From positions 16,162,001 through 16,226,000 of the forward strand of contig NC_135365.1 in the NCBI RefSeq assembly GCF_051622035.1: a stretch of DNA of 64,000 nt, given 5' to 3'. The notes under the pieces are model-generated. The model did not search any database. It was not told where the DNA came from and saw only the letters and a list, made by a program, of their open reading frames with translations. The stretch's first letter is position 1, and the number at the start of each line of letters is the position of its first letter. Below, piece after piece: positions 49,301 through 55,144 of the stretch. Source of the stretch: Arctopsyche grandis. Taxonomy: Eukaryota > Arthropoda > Insecta > Trichoptera > Hydropsychidae. A program made the translations under genes and the position numbers.

Positions 49301-50968
49301 TCAATTTAAAATACGTTTTATCTGGTCGAAGCGCAACTGTCGTATTCCCTCAATATATATATATTGATATATATTGTCGCATTCACTCAATATATACATA
49401 CACTCAATATATATATCGAAGAAAGGAACGGTAACAAAATTAAGGTTTCGGGTGTACAGCCCTCTTAAGGTACGCGCGATAAAACTTAAAATAAATTTTT
49501 TTTCATACTTTTACATACTTTTACATACATTTACAAACATTTTCAAACATTTTTTTCAGATTTTTTAATGTGAAATTATCCCGTTTATATGATAAGGTAA
49601 ATACAAAAAAATAAACTATTAAAGCGGTAATTCAATTAGAAAAAAAAACACGATTTTCATAAAACTTGAATGATACTTTTTTGTCTTTTCCAAACTAAGC
49701 CGTTTCCAAACACCAAAATTCACTATATTCCATGTACCTTAATACACCATCGGTATAAATTCCATATGCAAAATCATTCGACTTACGCAAATTTGTTCAA
49801 ACTGATTTCAATCAGTTTTTTTTCATTCGGTCCTCCATGCATTATGAAATTTCGGCCAATATTTCAAAAAGGTTAGGAAACCCTGCCCCGGAGTATACCT
49901 GTATTGTCACTATAACTTAGTCACTACTATAACTGTAGTAAATAAATAAGAAACTAAAAAGAAGACGAACGGCATATACTTGCCAAACTAAAAAATCATA
50001 TTTAACAACAAAAATATAATAGTTTTCATCTAAAATGAAAATTATAAATACACACGTCTGTATGTAATTATATTTAAAATGTGTAGGCTTGATTTTGGGA
50101 AGCAAAATATTTTAAATATAAATGTATGAATCATTTTAAAAAAACCAAGTCGACCAAATCTACAAAAACAATGTATGAAGTATTATAGATATTTTTTGAA
50201 ATATACAAATTACAATCTATACAGCCAAATTTCTCTACAATGAATATCAGTTTTATTTTCGCAATTCCACACAGTTTTATGTTAGTTGCATTACTTCAAT
50301 AACGACCGTTTGATTGTAACCAGTTTCTATTATACACATCACATCTTATTTAAACAAACCTCGACGAGAGGCAGGCACTAAGGCATACACAAACATGCAA
50401 GTCACACAGTCTTATTAAACAGTTTTATTATACATAGATTATTATATACTTTAATACACTTTGTTGACGCCAATTGAAAATTATCAAATAAAGTGTGAGT
50501 CAATTCAACCGTGTGTGTATACTATACATACATATCGAAGTTATCTCGCTTTCGATACGTGCGAGTGTTATTTTCAGCGATTTCGATAAGGCGAGATCGA
50601 ATTTCAAGTTCAGCTCGACAAGTCCATACATTTTTTTTTTATGTAACGGTCGATCGGATTTTAGTCTTATTTCGTACGTACAGGAAACGTCACATGGATT
50701 AGAAATTGGACAATTTTCGCCGATGGCAACATTGCACTACCAAAAATGACATATGGCAACGGACGAAATGTCATCGTCGACGTTGCGCTCGATTCCGACT
50801 CATGACGAGCTACAATTTGACGGCCGAGTGACGTTACACGGTCGGGGCGCTCCGCCCTCTGCGGGGGCCCCAAGCGTCGGGGGAGGGGGAGGGGTAGGGG
50901 AGGGGAGGGGAGGGGTGTTTTGTGTACAATACCTTGGGTTTGTAGAGCCACTTGCGGAGCGAGTCCAT
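16214..50968 (-). CDS. LST2: Lateral signaling target protein 2 homolog (FYVE-domain protein), complete, 11 coding exons
   Basis: The product is an endosomal PI3P-binding regulator; family members (C. elegans LST-2, human ZFYVE28, fly CG6051) dampen EGF-receptor signalling by promoting receptor degradation. I joined 11 exons (50933-50968, 21687-21827, 21069-21206, 20633-20980, 20455-20560, 20218-20379, 19943-20105, 17723-19867, 17515-17649, 16463-17442, 16214-16389). All junctions are GT-AG and all phases agree, giving 4530 nt and 1509 aa. The N-terminal 12-310 region is the conserved LST2 domain ([39 protein letters not shown]). Residues about 365-1420 are Ser/Asn/Asp-rich and probably disordered. 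The FYVE finger at 1423-1482 has [16 protein letters not shown] and all eight zinc cysteines (1432, 1435, 1448, 1451, 1456, 1459, 1478, 1481). The protein is clearly longer than the roughly 900-1000 aa usual for relatives. Intron 1 is 29.1 kb and full of transposons; the others are 72-480 nt. Confidence 0.93.
16463..17442 (-). CDS. LST2: LST2 coding exon 10 (start of FYVE finger)
   Basis: This exon encodes residues 1125-1451. It begins [30 protein letters not shown], continues with an Asn/Ser/Asp-rich linker, and ends inside the FYVE domain at RRHHCRNC. The acceptor is TTTTTAG|GTCCAG and the donor AATTGCG|GTATGT. Confidence 0.95.
17515..17649 (-). CDS. LST2: LST2 coding exon 9
   Basis: This exon encodes residues 1080-1124, including [28 protein letters not shown], an acidic helix-prone segment. 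The acceptor is ATTTTAG|TCCCGG and the donor TTCAG|GTTTTT. The phase 2 boundaries fit exons 8 and 10. Confidence 0.92.
17723..19867 (-). CDS. LST2: LST2 coding exon 8 (large low-complexity exon)
   Basis: This 2145-nt exon encodes residues 365-1079. The composition is Ser/Asn/Asp/Thr-rich with many short acidic and SSS runs, and I see no folded domain. One exception is a cysteine cluster at C901, C904, C909 and C911 ([11 protein letters not shown]), which could bind metal. Near the 3' end is a basic Ser/Lys patch ([17 protein letters not shown]). The acceptor is TTTTATAG|GAGCAC and the donor GATTG|GTTAGT. This exon accounts for most of the extra length of this LST2. Confidence 0.92.
19943..20105 (-). 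CDS. LST2: LST2 coding exon 7
   Basis: This exon encodes residues 311-364 ([22 protein letters not shown] ...), joining phase 1 to phase 2. The acceptor is TTCTATAG|ATGGTG and the donor GTGAAAG|GTGATT. It ends in a Ser/Lys-rich stretch that opens the disordered region. Confidence 0.9.
20218..20379 (-). CDS. LST2: LST2 coding exon 6
   Basis: This exon encodes residues 257-310 ([21 protein letters not shown] ... [15 protein letters not shown] ...). The acceptor is CATTACAG|AACTTA and the donor GACA|GTGAGT. It carries the end of the conserved N-terminal domain and ends in phase 1. Confidence 0.93.
20455..20560 (-). CDS. LST2: LST2 coding exon 5
   Basis: This exon encodes residues 222-256 ([22 protein letters not shown] ...) plus one base. 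The acceptor is TTTTACAG|GTTGAC and the donor CTCCAG|GTTTGT. The phase-1 end completes a Glu codon with exon 6. Confidence 0.93.
20633..20980 (-). CDS. LST2: LST2 coding exon 4
   Basis: This exon encodes residues 106-221 ([12 protein letters not shown] ... RIGLLTQDQ), 116 codons. The acceptor is TATTTTAG|TGCTTG and the donor GATCAA|GTATGT. It includes the conserved [13 protein letters not shown] and LFSETLQRA stretches of the LST2 N-terminal helical domain. Confidence 0.95.
21069..21206 (-). CDS. LST2: LST2 coding exon 3
   Basis: This exon encodes residues 60-105 ([11 protein letters not shown] ... GQLWFGAE), 46 codons, phase 0. The acceptor is ATTTCAG|GAAAGA and the donor GCTGAG|GTTTGT. The [14 protein letters not shown] segment is highly conserved in LST2 proteins. 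No standalone ORF of reportable size covers this exon, so it is easy to miss. Confidence 0.94.
21525..21655 (-). repeat. SINE remnant in LST2 intron 2
   Basis: The minus strand reads TGGTAGAGCTATTGC and GTGGGTTCAAATCCC, a tRNA-like A-box/B-box pair, followed by a short degraded body. It explains why intron 2 is longer (480 nt) than the other small introns. Confidence 0.6.
21687..21827 (-). CDS. LST2: LST2 coding exon 2
   Basis: This exon encodes residues 13-59 ([11 protein letters not shown] ... RLRHAQ-type end), 47 whole codons, phase 0 at both ends. The acceptor is TTTTCAG|CGAGAT and the donor CTCAG|GTACTA. It contains the conserved ELDSFDGR stretch. Confidence 0.93.
21870..23767. other. 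LST2 intron 1, proximal part
   Basis: I see no clear element. 22330-22640 is GC-richer than its surroundings (GCTCACGCCAACC, TAGCCCCGGGTAAAC) and carries chance ORFs only. Confidence 0.35.
23768..23985 (+). mobile_element. tRNA-derived SINE
   Basis: The head has an A-box-like GACTAGTGGTTAGC and a B box GGTTCGAGTCC spaced as in tRNA genes, followed by GACTCCAGGTCGATCGTTTC and GAAACAGTGCC. The AGGAAGG tail domain is missing. Confidence 0.8.
24120..24510 (-). repeat. SINE fragments
   Basis: A body fragment at about 24130-24200 is followed by a head-plus-body copy at about 24340-24508 (GCGTAGACTAGTGGTTAGC at its 5' end on the minus strand). The B box is mutated. Confidence 0.65.
24511..25551. 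other. LST2 intron 1, unassigned
   Basis: Moderately GC-rich between 24650 and 25260, with overlapping ORFs of 75 and 123 codons that resemble no family I know. Possibly an old transposon. Confidence 0.3.
25552..25975 (+). mobile_element. tRNA-derived SINE, near full length
   Basis: The element has the tRNA-like head (GACTAGTTGTTAGC; GGTTCAAATCC), body (CTCCAGGTCGATCGTTTCC; GAAACGGTTCC), a tail (GGCCAGGAAGGTGCATTGGGG; TTAGGCCTTCCTGG forming a hairpin) and A-rich end. It serves as a good reference copy. Confidence 0.82.
25976..26756. other. LST2 intron 1, AT-rich
   Basis: A short CATCATCATCAT run lies at about 25981. I see nothing else. Confidence 0.35.
26757..27309. mobile_element. TIR MITE (TGTTACAG family), empty copy
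   Basis: This copy is closely similar along its length to 1718-2746 but lacks the SINE. Ends are TGTTACAGTTGAAGTGTAT and ATACACTTCGACAGTAACA. Confidence 0.85.
27335..27590 (-). mobile_element. tRNA-derived SINE, head and body
   Basis: The minus strand begins ACCAGCAGTATAGCTCGG and contains GAGAGGTTCCCGGGTTCGAGG and the shared GATCGTTTCC body. The tail domain is absent. Confidence 0.7.
27591..28943. other. LST2 intron 1, unassigned
   Basis: Holds a short tandem GATTGGGGATTGGG near 28251 and an (AAAT)n run near 28543. 28720-28860 is a diverged inverted relative of 31450-31520 (shared CGAAAACACTCCAGGGGTGAG-like core). Confidence 0.35.
28948..29130. mobile_element. piggyBac-type MITE (TTAA flanks), 183 bp
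   Basis: The element is flanked by TTAA (28944-28947 and 29131-29134) with inverted ends CCACTTAATCGCCA / TGGCGATGAAGTGG. A GCGCACCGGTGCGC palindrome lies near the right end. Confidence 0.8.
29168..29710 (+). mobile_element. tRNA-derived SINE with a different tail
   Basis: The head has TTTGCCTTAGTGGTAGCG (A box) and GGTTCGAGTCC (B box), followed by the shared body. The 3' part is distinct: ACCCGTCTCATTGGAGCAAATC ... GACGAGTGT, then AAAAAAT repeats. Similar tails appear near 36890 and 42840. Confidence 0.78.
29711..31883. other. LST2 intron 1, unassigned apart from the MITE at 30510
   Basis: Contains the 102-bp MITE and a diverged MITE relative near 30845, plus the repeat shared with 28.8 kb. 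Otherwise AT-rich with chance ORFs. Confidence 0.35.
30510..30611 (+). mobile_element. 102-bp hAT-type MITE, copy 2
   Basis: This copy has the same length and ends as copy 1. Flanks are GTCACAAC (30502-30509) and GTCATAAC (30612-30619), a 7/8 match. Confidence 0.85.
31884..33534 (-). mobile_element. Degenerate Tc1-like DNA transposon with TIRs
   Basis: The element starts CAGTC and ends GACTG, with terminal inverted repeats of about 30 bp (shared GAATTACTAACACC) and is flanked by TA on both sides (31882-31883 and 33535-33536). Inside is a minus-strand transposase from about 33156 to 32044: [16 protein letters not shown] helix-turn-helix start, WKG/VHFSDES around the first catalytic Asp, and [13 protein letters not shown] near the end. 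Several frameshifts are present. The second-Asp motif reads [10 protein letters not shown] rather than the usual QDNAPCHKAK-type sequence, so that Asp is lost. The element is inactive. Confidence 0.85.
32044..33156 (-). pseudogene. Tc1-like transposase pseudogene
   Basis: The reading frame breaks at about 33055, 32900 and 32350. Between WKG and VHFSDES a 79-nt insert (32627-32705) has GT...AG ends and, when removed, restores the usual WKxVxFSDES spacing. Terminal residues are RNKGGHTKY. It could not give an active enzyme in its current state. Confidence 0.8.
33641..35267 (+). mobile_element. Helitron-like element with ~147-bp tandem repeats
   Basis: The candidate element begins TCTAGAAAAAATGTG and ends GAGCGAAGCCGGGTAAAACCACTAG followed by T, the TC...CTAG-T layout of Helitrons. 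Inside are about eight degenerate repeats. Seven carry exact CCGGAAGT at 33944, 34087, 34229, 34379, 34524, 34684 and 34826. Related partial copies are at 7430-7760 and, inverted, 53530-53980. No Rep/helicase frame, so it is non-autonomous. Confidence 0.6.
35634..35735 (+). mobile_element. 102-bp hAT-type MITE, copy 1
   Basis: The element starts TAGAGGTAGGATAGTCAC and ends CCGGTGACTA. It is flanked by perfect 8-bp duplications CTCATTAC (35626-35633 and 35736-35743), as expected for hAT insertion. Two more copies of identical length occur at 30510 and 44643. Confidence 0.88.
35744..38848. other. LST2 intron 1, mostly unassigned
   Basis: Includes the SINE at 37060 and a possible degraded SINE at 36070-36260. 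A hAT-type terminal sequence (CAGGGCTGTGGAGTCGG) lies at 38262 with its inner ACCGACTCCGACTCC. No coding exon is evident. Confidence 0.35.
37060..37285 (-). mobile_element. tRNA-derived SINE
   Basis: The minus strand head is CAGCAGTATGGATTAGTG with B box GGGTTCGAGTCCCC, then GGTCGATCGTTTC and GAAACGGTTCC. Confidence 0.72.
38849..38992. mobile_element. hAT-type MITE, CAGTGGCGTGCGG family
   Basis: Inverted ends CAGTGGCGTGCGG / CCACACGCCACTG enclose AT-rich arms. Flanking octamers GTATATAT and ATATATCT match at 6 of 8 positions. It sits directly next to the Helitron-like element at 38999. Confidence 0.75.
38999..39351 (+). mobile_element. Helitron-like non-autonomous element
   Basis: The candidate begins TCTAATATATAATTTCG and ends ATACCGAGCGAAGCCGGGTAAAACTACTAG, then T. 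Its body matches 34995-35267 and holds an extra GC-rich block (GAAGCCTCCTTCGCGCC) at about 39110-39180. Confidence 0.6.
39255..40845. repeat. Near-identical tandem duplication, period 803 bp
   Basis: 39255-40042 and 40058-40845 are the same sequence; the one difference I see is CGCATG versus CGTATG near 39365/40168. The unit includes a Helitron-like 3' end and the left arm of an inverted-repeat element. Confidence 0.9.
40180..41153. mobile_element. Long-TIR element (foldback)
   Basis: The left arm from 40180 (GGACTAAACCAACGACGATTTT ... AGTAGCGTACAAAATATCGA) is repeated inverted at the right end (to 41153). Arms are imperfect and about 130-300 bp. The left arm also occurs in the upstream duplicate from 39377. 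Confidence 0.65.
41160..41640 (+). other. GC-rich unique segment, candidate promoter and first exon
   Basis: The segment has higher CpG content than most of intron 1. It contains an arthropod-type initiator TTCAGTCG near 41309 and an ATG at 41400 opening a 54-codon frame ([18 protein letters not shown] ... [18 protein letters not shown]) before a TAA. No strong splice donor is seen. I do not recognise the peptide. Confidence 0.3.
41730..42075 (-). mobile_element. Non-autonomous Helitron, older inverted copy
   Basis: The minus strand ends GCATTGCAACGCATGCCAGG then TTCAGTTAG, a mutated CTAG. The GGGAACGGGAAC repeats and TTGCAACGCAATAATTTCAAATG are present. Confidence 0.7.
42200..42432 (-). repeat. 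Diverged SINE
   Basis: The minus strand has a tRNA-like head (GCTCACTGGCCAAGCG ... GGTCGTGGGTACAAATCC) and a degraded body. It is old. Confidence 0.55.
42433..44634. other. LST2 intron 1, unassigned
   Basis: A SINE-tail-like hairpin lies at about 42835-42880 (CTCGTCGCTTCGGAGC ... GACGAGTG). I see no gene. CCCTCCCCCCC run at about 43126. Confidence 0.35.
44643..44744 (-). mobile_element. 102-bp hAT-type MITE, copy 3 (inverted)
   Basis: This is the same element in the opposite orientation, flanked by perfect GTAATAAC duplications (44635-44642 and 44745-44752). Confidence 0.88.
44753..46123. other. LST2 intron 1, unassigned; GC-richer patch 45480-45900
   Basis: 45480-45900 has 85-134-codon ORFs overlapping on both strands, which is what a locally GC-rich sequence gives by chance. 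I recognise no protein. Confidence 0.3.
46128..46714. mobile_element. piggyBac-type MITE (TTAA flanks), 587 bp
   Basis: The element is flanked by TTAA (46124-46127 and 46715-46718) and has inverted ends CCCTTTAAATGTTGA / TCAACACTCAAAGGG. Inner repeats around GCCGATCGGC and GCCGATAGGC lie near the left end. No transposase. Confidence 0.85.
46880..47290 (-). pseudogene. RTE-type LINE 3' remnant
   Basis: The minus strand reads [39 protein letters not shown] and then degenerates through KRMDERLTK. It matches the C-terminus of the element at 12.8-14.6 kb, including the terminal TGAxGATGAT repeat (ATCATCAT on the plus strand near 46880). It is old and non-coding. Confidence 0.75.
47291..48289. other. 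LST2 intron 1, possible hAT element 5' part
   Basis: Sequence between 47700 and 48290 has short broken ORFs that may be the upstream part of the hAT remnant. The evidence is weak. Confidence 0.3.
48290..48750 (+). pseudogene. hAT transposase remnant (GTF2IRD2-like C-terminal part)
   Basis: Two stretches survive. At about 48330-48462 the plus strand reads [21 protein letters not shown], resembling the QLELIDLQ segment of GTF2IRD2/ZBED-type hAT transposases. At 48598-48750 it reads [31 protein letters not shown], the C-terminal dimerisation region. Frameshifts separate them. Sequence from about 47700 may belong to the same element. Confidence 0.65.
48939..49464. mobile_element. piggyBac-type MITE (TTAA flanks), 526 bp
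   Basis: The element is flanked by TTAA (48935-48938 and 49465-49468) with inverted ends GAGGGCTGGACA / TGTACAGCCCTC. No coding capacity is seen. Confidence 0.8.
49469..50789. other. LST2 intron 1, distal part
   Basis: AT-rich sequence between the MITE and the CpG island. No gene or clear repeat is seen. Confidence 0.35.
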
Positions 50969-51240
50969 GGCGGCGGCCGTGGCAGTGGCGGGCCGCACCA
51001 GCCGCATGGGGGCGCCGGGCGGGGGCGGGGGCGGGGGGCGGCCGGGGCGGAGGCCGGGGGCGGCGAGTGGTCGGGGCGCGACGCCTCACGGCGACATGGC
51101 GACGGAAGCCGAGCCGACTCACTCTCCGCTCTCCATTCACAACTCACAACACACTGCACTCTGCACACTTCACACCACACACCACAAACCACGGCCACTC
51201 GCACTGCTGCCAACTGACGACACTCGCCACTATTCATCAC
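50790..51240 (-). promoter_or_regulatory. CpG/G-rich island: LST2 promoter, 5' UTR and intron-1 start
   Basis: This is the only strongly GC- and CpG-rich stretch in the window and it surrounds the LST2 initiator exon. On the minus strand the leader contains a three-codon upstream ORF (ATG near 51099, then TGA) and an in-frame upstream ATG at 51007. G-runs on the plus strand (50878-50915 and 51008-51063) meet the usual G-quadruplex pattern. Long ORFs appear in both strands here only because stop codons are rare in GC-rich sequence. The exact start site is not visible. Confidence 0.7.
50933..50968 (-). CDS. LST2: LST2 coding exon 1 (12 codons, initiator)
   Basis: This exon reads [12 protein letters not shown], matching the conserved LST2 N-terminus (M-D-x-x-RKWL-x-KPK), which in relatives runs straight into the DD(R/K)SLLA segment found here at the start of exon 2. 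The ATG sits in a strong context (GCCGCCATGG). The donor is AAG|GTATTG. It ends in phase 0, as does the start of exon 2. It lies in a CpG-rich island. An in-frame ATG 13 codons upstream (51007) is possible, but the homologous start favours 50968. Confidence 0.9.
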
Positions 51241-51285
51241 CTGCTGCTGCAATGCACGATGCTACTTGTACAATTCCCACTCGAA

Positions 51286-51310
51286 ATATATATATATATA
51301 TATATATATC
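51286..51310. repeat. (TA)n microsatellite upstream of LST2
   Basis: A run of about 12 TA units marks the sharp edge between the GC-rich island and AT-rich intergenic DNA. Confidence 0.8.
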
Positions 51311-53529
51311 TTAATTAATGCTGACATAGCATTCTTTTAATGCAATGATATTATTTATGCAACTGAGTGAATTTTTTATTTTAAGTTCCGCCTATATATA
51401 ATATATGAATATTATCAGTATGCATTTGTATGAACGCGATTACACCTGGATGAATTCAGGGCTGTGGAGTCGGTCAGAGCGAAAAATGCGAAATTTGGAT
51501 TTCGTACGATGGACTCGGTTGAAAACTTGCGAAATAAATTAAATCGATTTTCAACAATGTCCAGTGTCTACAACCAATCAATTTATATCCACAAAAATTT
51601 CGAAAGAGGATTTTTTTTTAATATTCAACTATTGCAGTTTAATTAATTGGGTTGATTATGATTATTTTTTGCTGTTTAACGTGAATTCAAAATTTTTGTT
51701 TTGCCTGAAAATCGCATACAACGCGCGCATCGATCGAAACACCCATTTGTAACGGTTTTTTTTTTTTTAGTAAATCGCCATTTTATGTTCCCATCGTTAT
51801 TTTAAATATAATTTTTTTCAAAAGCTTCTTCAACTATCTTTATCGTTATTTTAAACACAAAAAATTGTGAAAAAATCGAAACTATTCTATTTCTCATCAA
51901 TTGCTCAAAAGAATAGGCCTCAAATTTTGCCGCCATTTTCAATTTTAACTTGTCGGACCAACATTTTTATTAGAATTTCGGGTTTTAACATTTGTCAGTA
52001 TATTTTCTAATATCAGTAATTTTAAAAAGACTACGATATAAACGCTGCATTTTTGATTTTCATAATCAGGTATTGGTGAATCACTCACAATAAATTCACA
52101 ATTAGCGAAATCGTTTTTTTAGGGACGAAGCTTTAGGAAAGAAATATTCTTAGACCATTGTATTTTTATAAAACATACATTGAATAAATTGTTTGTATTC
52201 AATGTATTTTATTCATACATTGAAAAAAAAATTTTAAATCAATTTTCCCCGAAGACTTGATTTTAACGAAAATCTTAAAAAAACTTGAAATCGTGCAAGT
52301 ATATAAATACTTTATATACAAATTAATTTATAAAGGAATCCGAAATAATAAATATCAGATTCTACTTTTTTCATCCAATGCATTTTATGTCTTAGTTCAA
52401 TTGAATCTTCCATTTTACGACTAATTTTATATACGCGCAGTAATAAAATTTCTTCGAGGAAGCTCTTAGATAATGTTTTATTTTCAATCTAATCGTGCAC
52501 TTCAAACATACACAAATAAATTAAAAGTAATTATTTTCAATATTATAATAACATTTTTTTTGTCTGTAAATAATTTATGCTAACTTAATAGATTTTCTAT
52601 ATACACACATGTATGTATGAACATTCATATATTAATAGAACGTTAAATCTATATTAAAATCCATTTAGTGAAAATATACAAAATTTTCATTCTTATTTAA
52701 ATAATTACATTGTATACCCATACGATTATTGCATTCCATTAAGTAATTTAGGTATACACAGTTGCGATTATACAAAAAACATCGACTTGACCTTTCCTTA
52801 GGGAAGACGTGTTACAAGATAACACCGAACAATAGAATTTGATTGGATATTGTTTTCGCACGCAAGATGCTAAATTAGTAAGTGAATTGATAAAAGCATC
52901 TAAACAATCAAGAAGAAAGCTTTCGGTTGGCGAAGGGGGTCGAATTACGGGGGTGAATACTCGAACGAGAAAAAATCTCAGAACCCTTTGTTTTCGTCTT
53001 CATATTTTTTGCGAAGAATAGAAAAATATTAAAGCCGCTTGAGACGACAAAAAAACAAAAAGATCGTAGCAAATTCATTGGGGAATTGACAGCCATTACC
53101 GGCACAAATTCCAATATTTCAATTATAAATTAATACGTCGGAAGTATTATTACTAGAAAAAAATACAAAAATTTAATATAAAAGTCCATATAAATATACA
53201 GTTACCTACATATCATATGTATGTATCTACATATTTTGTTCCCTAATAAAGCAAACTGTGTAGTATGCATAATATAAATTCATATGAAATATTTTCCCGT
53301 AGTTTACACTTGGGGTTCTAATATCAATTATGTATATGCAAATACAGTTTAATATGTATTGTAATGAAAACCTTTAATGGCATTTTTTCATGGGTCGCAC
53401 TATCCAATGTACAAGTTTATTACACGCACGTTAAAAGATTCCGTAATAATTTAATCTATGTATGTATCTCAAATCAATATTAAAATTAAAAATAATATAC
53501 ATATGTAAAAATGTATACGGTTCGTGAAG
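51311..53529. other. Intergenic, AT-rich
   Basis: A hAT-type end CAGGGCTGTGGAGTCGGT at about 51459 matches that at 38262. No gene is seen. Confidence 0.35.
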
Positions 53530-53985
53530 CCCCATTAAAAAAAAATTTATGTGACCAACCCACGACTTTATCTATGTATTTGAAGAATATAATAAGGTTA
53601 CAAAACAAAATTCAATAATTAAACATACATATACGTTCACACATACCGACTATGAGAACATTTTCGATACAAATTGAGCGCAAATGTAGAAAAATTTACA
53701 TAAGACAAAAGTTCTACTTCCGGTTGTCGGATTTTCTTAATTTTTTTTTCTTTTTTTAAAATCGCTATACATATTATAAACATTAAATATCAAGAAAAGG
53801 TTCAAATAAAATTATGAATTATTGTTTTAAAAAAAATTACTACTTCCGGTTTACGAATTCTGACCAAAACCTCATCAACTCTAAGTTAGTACATAAATAA
53901 TACAAATATAAATTTTCAGCTTGATATGTTTAGTGATGTAGAAAATATCGTGTGGTATGTAATATAAGGGAAGAATTGTCAAATC
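53530..53985 (-). repeat. Partial inverted copy of the ~147-bp repeat element
   Basis: The minus strand matches 34330-34970, including two exact CCGGAAGT sites (53716-53723 and 53842-53849), and GATAAAGTCGTGGGTTGGTCAC at its end. Confidence 0.7.
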
Positions 53986-54481
53986 GAGTTGTCAGATCGC
54001 TGGTCCTTCCATGACTTTATCAGTCGACGTTCTTATATAGAAAAATCATATTCTAGAAGAATATAGGAAAATCATATACTAGCCATAAATTAATAAATAA
54101 AAAAAAATAGAATATATGAATATATGGGTGATCGGTTAAATGCACTCAAGAGAGCCCCACTCTCGAGACATCCAAACTTTCACAGATGCTCAAGAATAAC
54201 TAACGCAAAATAATTCCACAAATAGGGCGTCAAGGGGTAGTTGTATGTTTTCCGAGGGTGCTAACCCTTTTTTACAAACCTCCTTTACGTTTACTTACGA
54301 TTACAATGCAGGAAAAAACTTGCCTCTTATCCGATCGTTTTTTGTGGAATTCTATTGCGTAAGTTCTTCTTGAGCGCTTTTGAAAATTAGGACTTCTTGA
54401 AACTGCGCCACTATTCAGTGCAATTCAGTGCATTCTTCCGGGAACCAAATATATGTATATATACTTTTTTTTGTTGTTTTT

Positions 54482-54832
54482 TCTATGTATATATATAAAT
54501 GAATGTCTGTGTGTGTGTCTCGAATATGCTCCTAAACCACTGAACCGATTACGATGGAACTTCCAGGATTTTTTGTATGCATGTCCGGGAAGATTACTGT
54601 GAAAAAAAAACGAGAAAAAACTGGAACGGAAACGGGAAAAACGGGGATGAGTGTCATTGCAACGCAATAATTTCAAATGTGTTCGCTGCCTGCGTTTTTC
54701 CAACAAATGGGAACGGGAACGAAAATGGGAATGAAAACGGGAACGGGAACGGGAATGGGAACAGGCACGAGAACAGGAACGGGAATTGCATGCGTTATTA
54801 TGGCATTGCAACGCATGCCGGGGTTCAGCTAG
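54482..54832 (+). mobile_element. Non-autonomous Helitron, copy 1 of a tandem pair
   Basis: The element starts TCTATGTATATATATAAATG, has the conserved CCACTGAACCGATTACGATG, GGGAACGGGAACG repeats, and ends GCATTGCAACGCATGCCGGG ... CTAG before T. A hairpin can form in the 3' end. Confidence 0.78.
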
Positions 54833-54833
54833 T

Positions 54834-55144
54834 ATATATGTACATATATAAAATTGAATGTCTGTGTGTGTCTCGAATAGGTTCCTAAACCACTGAACCG
54901 ATTACCATGGAACTTCCAGGATTTTTTGTATGCATGTCCGGGAAGATTACTGTGAAAAAAAAACGAGAAAAAACTGGAACGGAAACGGGAAAAAGGGGAA
55001 TGGGTGACATTGCAACGCTACAATTTCAAATGTTTTCGCGTCGCGACCAATGTGTTCGCTGCCTGCGTTTTCTCGACAAATGGGAACGGGAACGGGAATT
55101 GCATGCAATATTGTGGCGTTGCAACGCATGCCGGGTTCAGCTAG
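54834..55144 (+). mobile_element. Non-autonomous Helitron, copy 2 of a tandem pair
   Basis: This copy follows copy 1 with one base between. It has the same CCACTGAACCGATTACCATG and 3' end GCAACGCATGCCGGGTTCAGCTAG, but its 5' TC is not seen. Confidence 0.75.

Noticed and set aside
50667-51318. Several 120-157-codon ORFs on both strands
   Set aside because: They arise from the GC-rich island, are low-complexity Gly/Pro/Arg/Ala, and overlap the true LST2 leader and first exon in other frames.
54577-54888. 103-codon ORF rich in Asn-Gly-Glu
   Set aside because: It translates the GGGAACGGGAAC repeats of a non-autonomous Helitron; the same happens at 57025.
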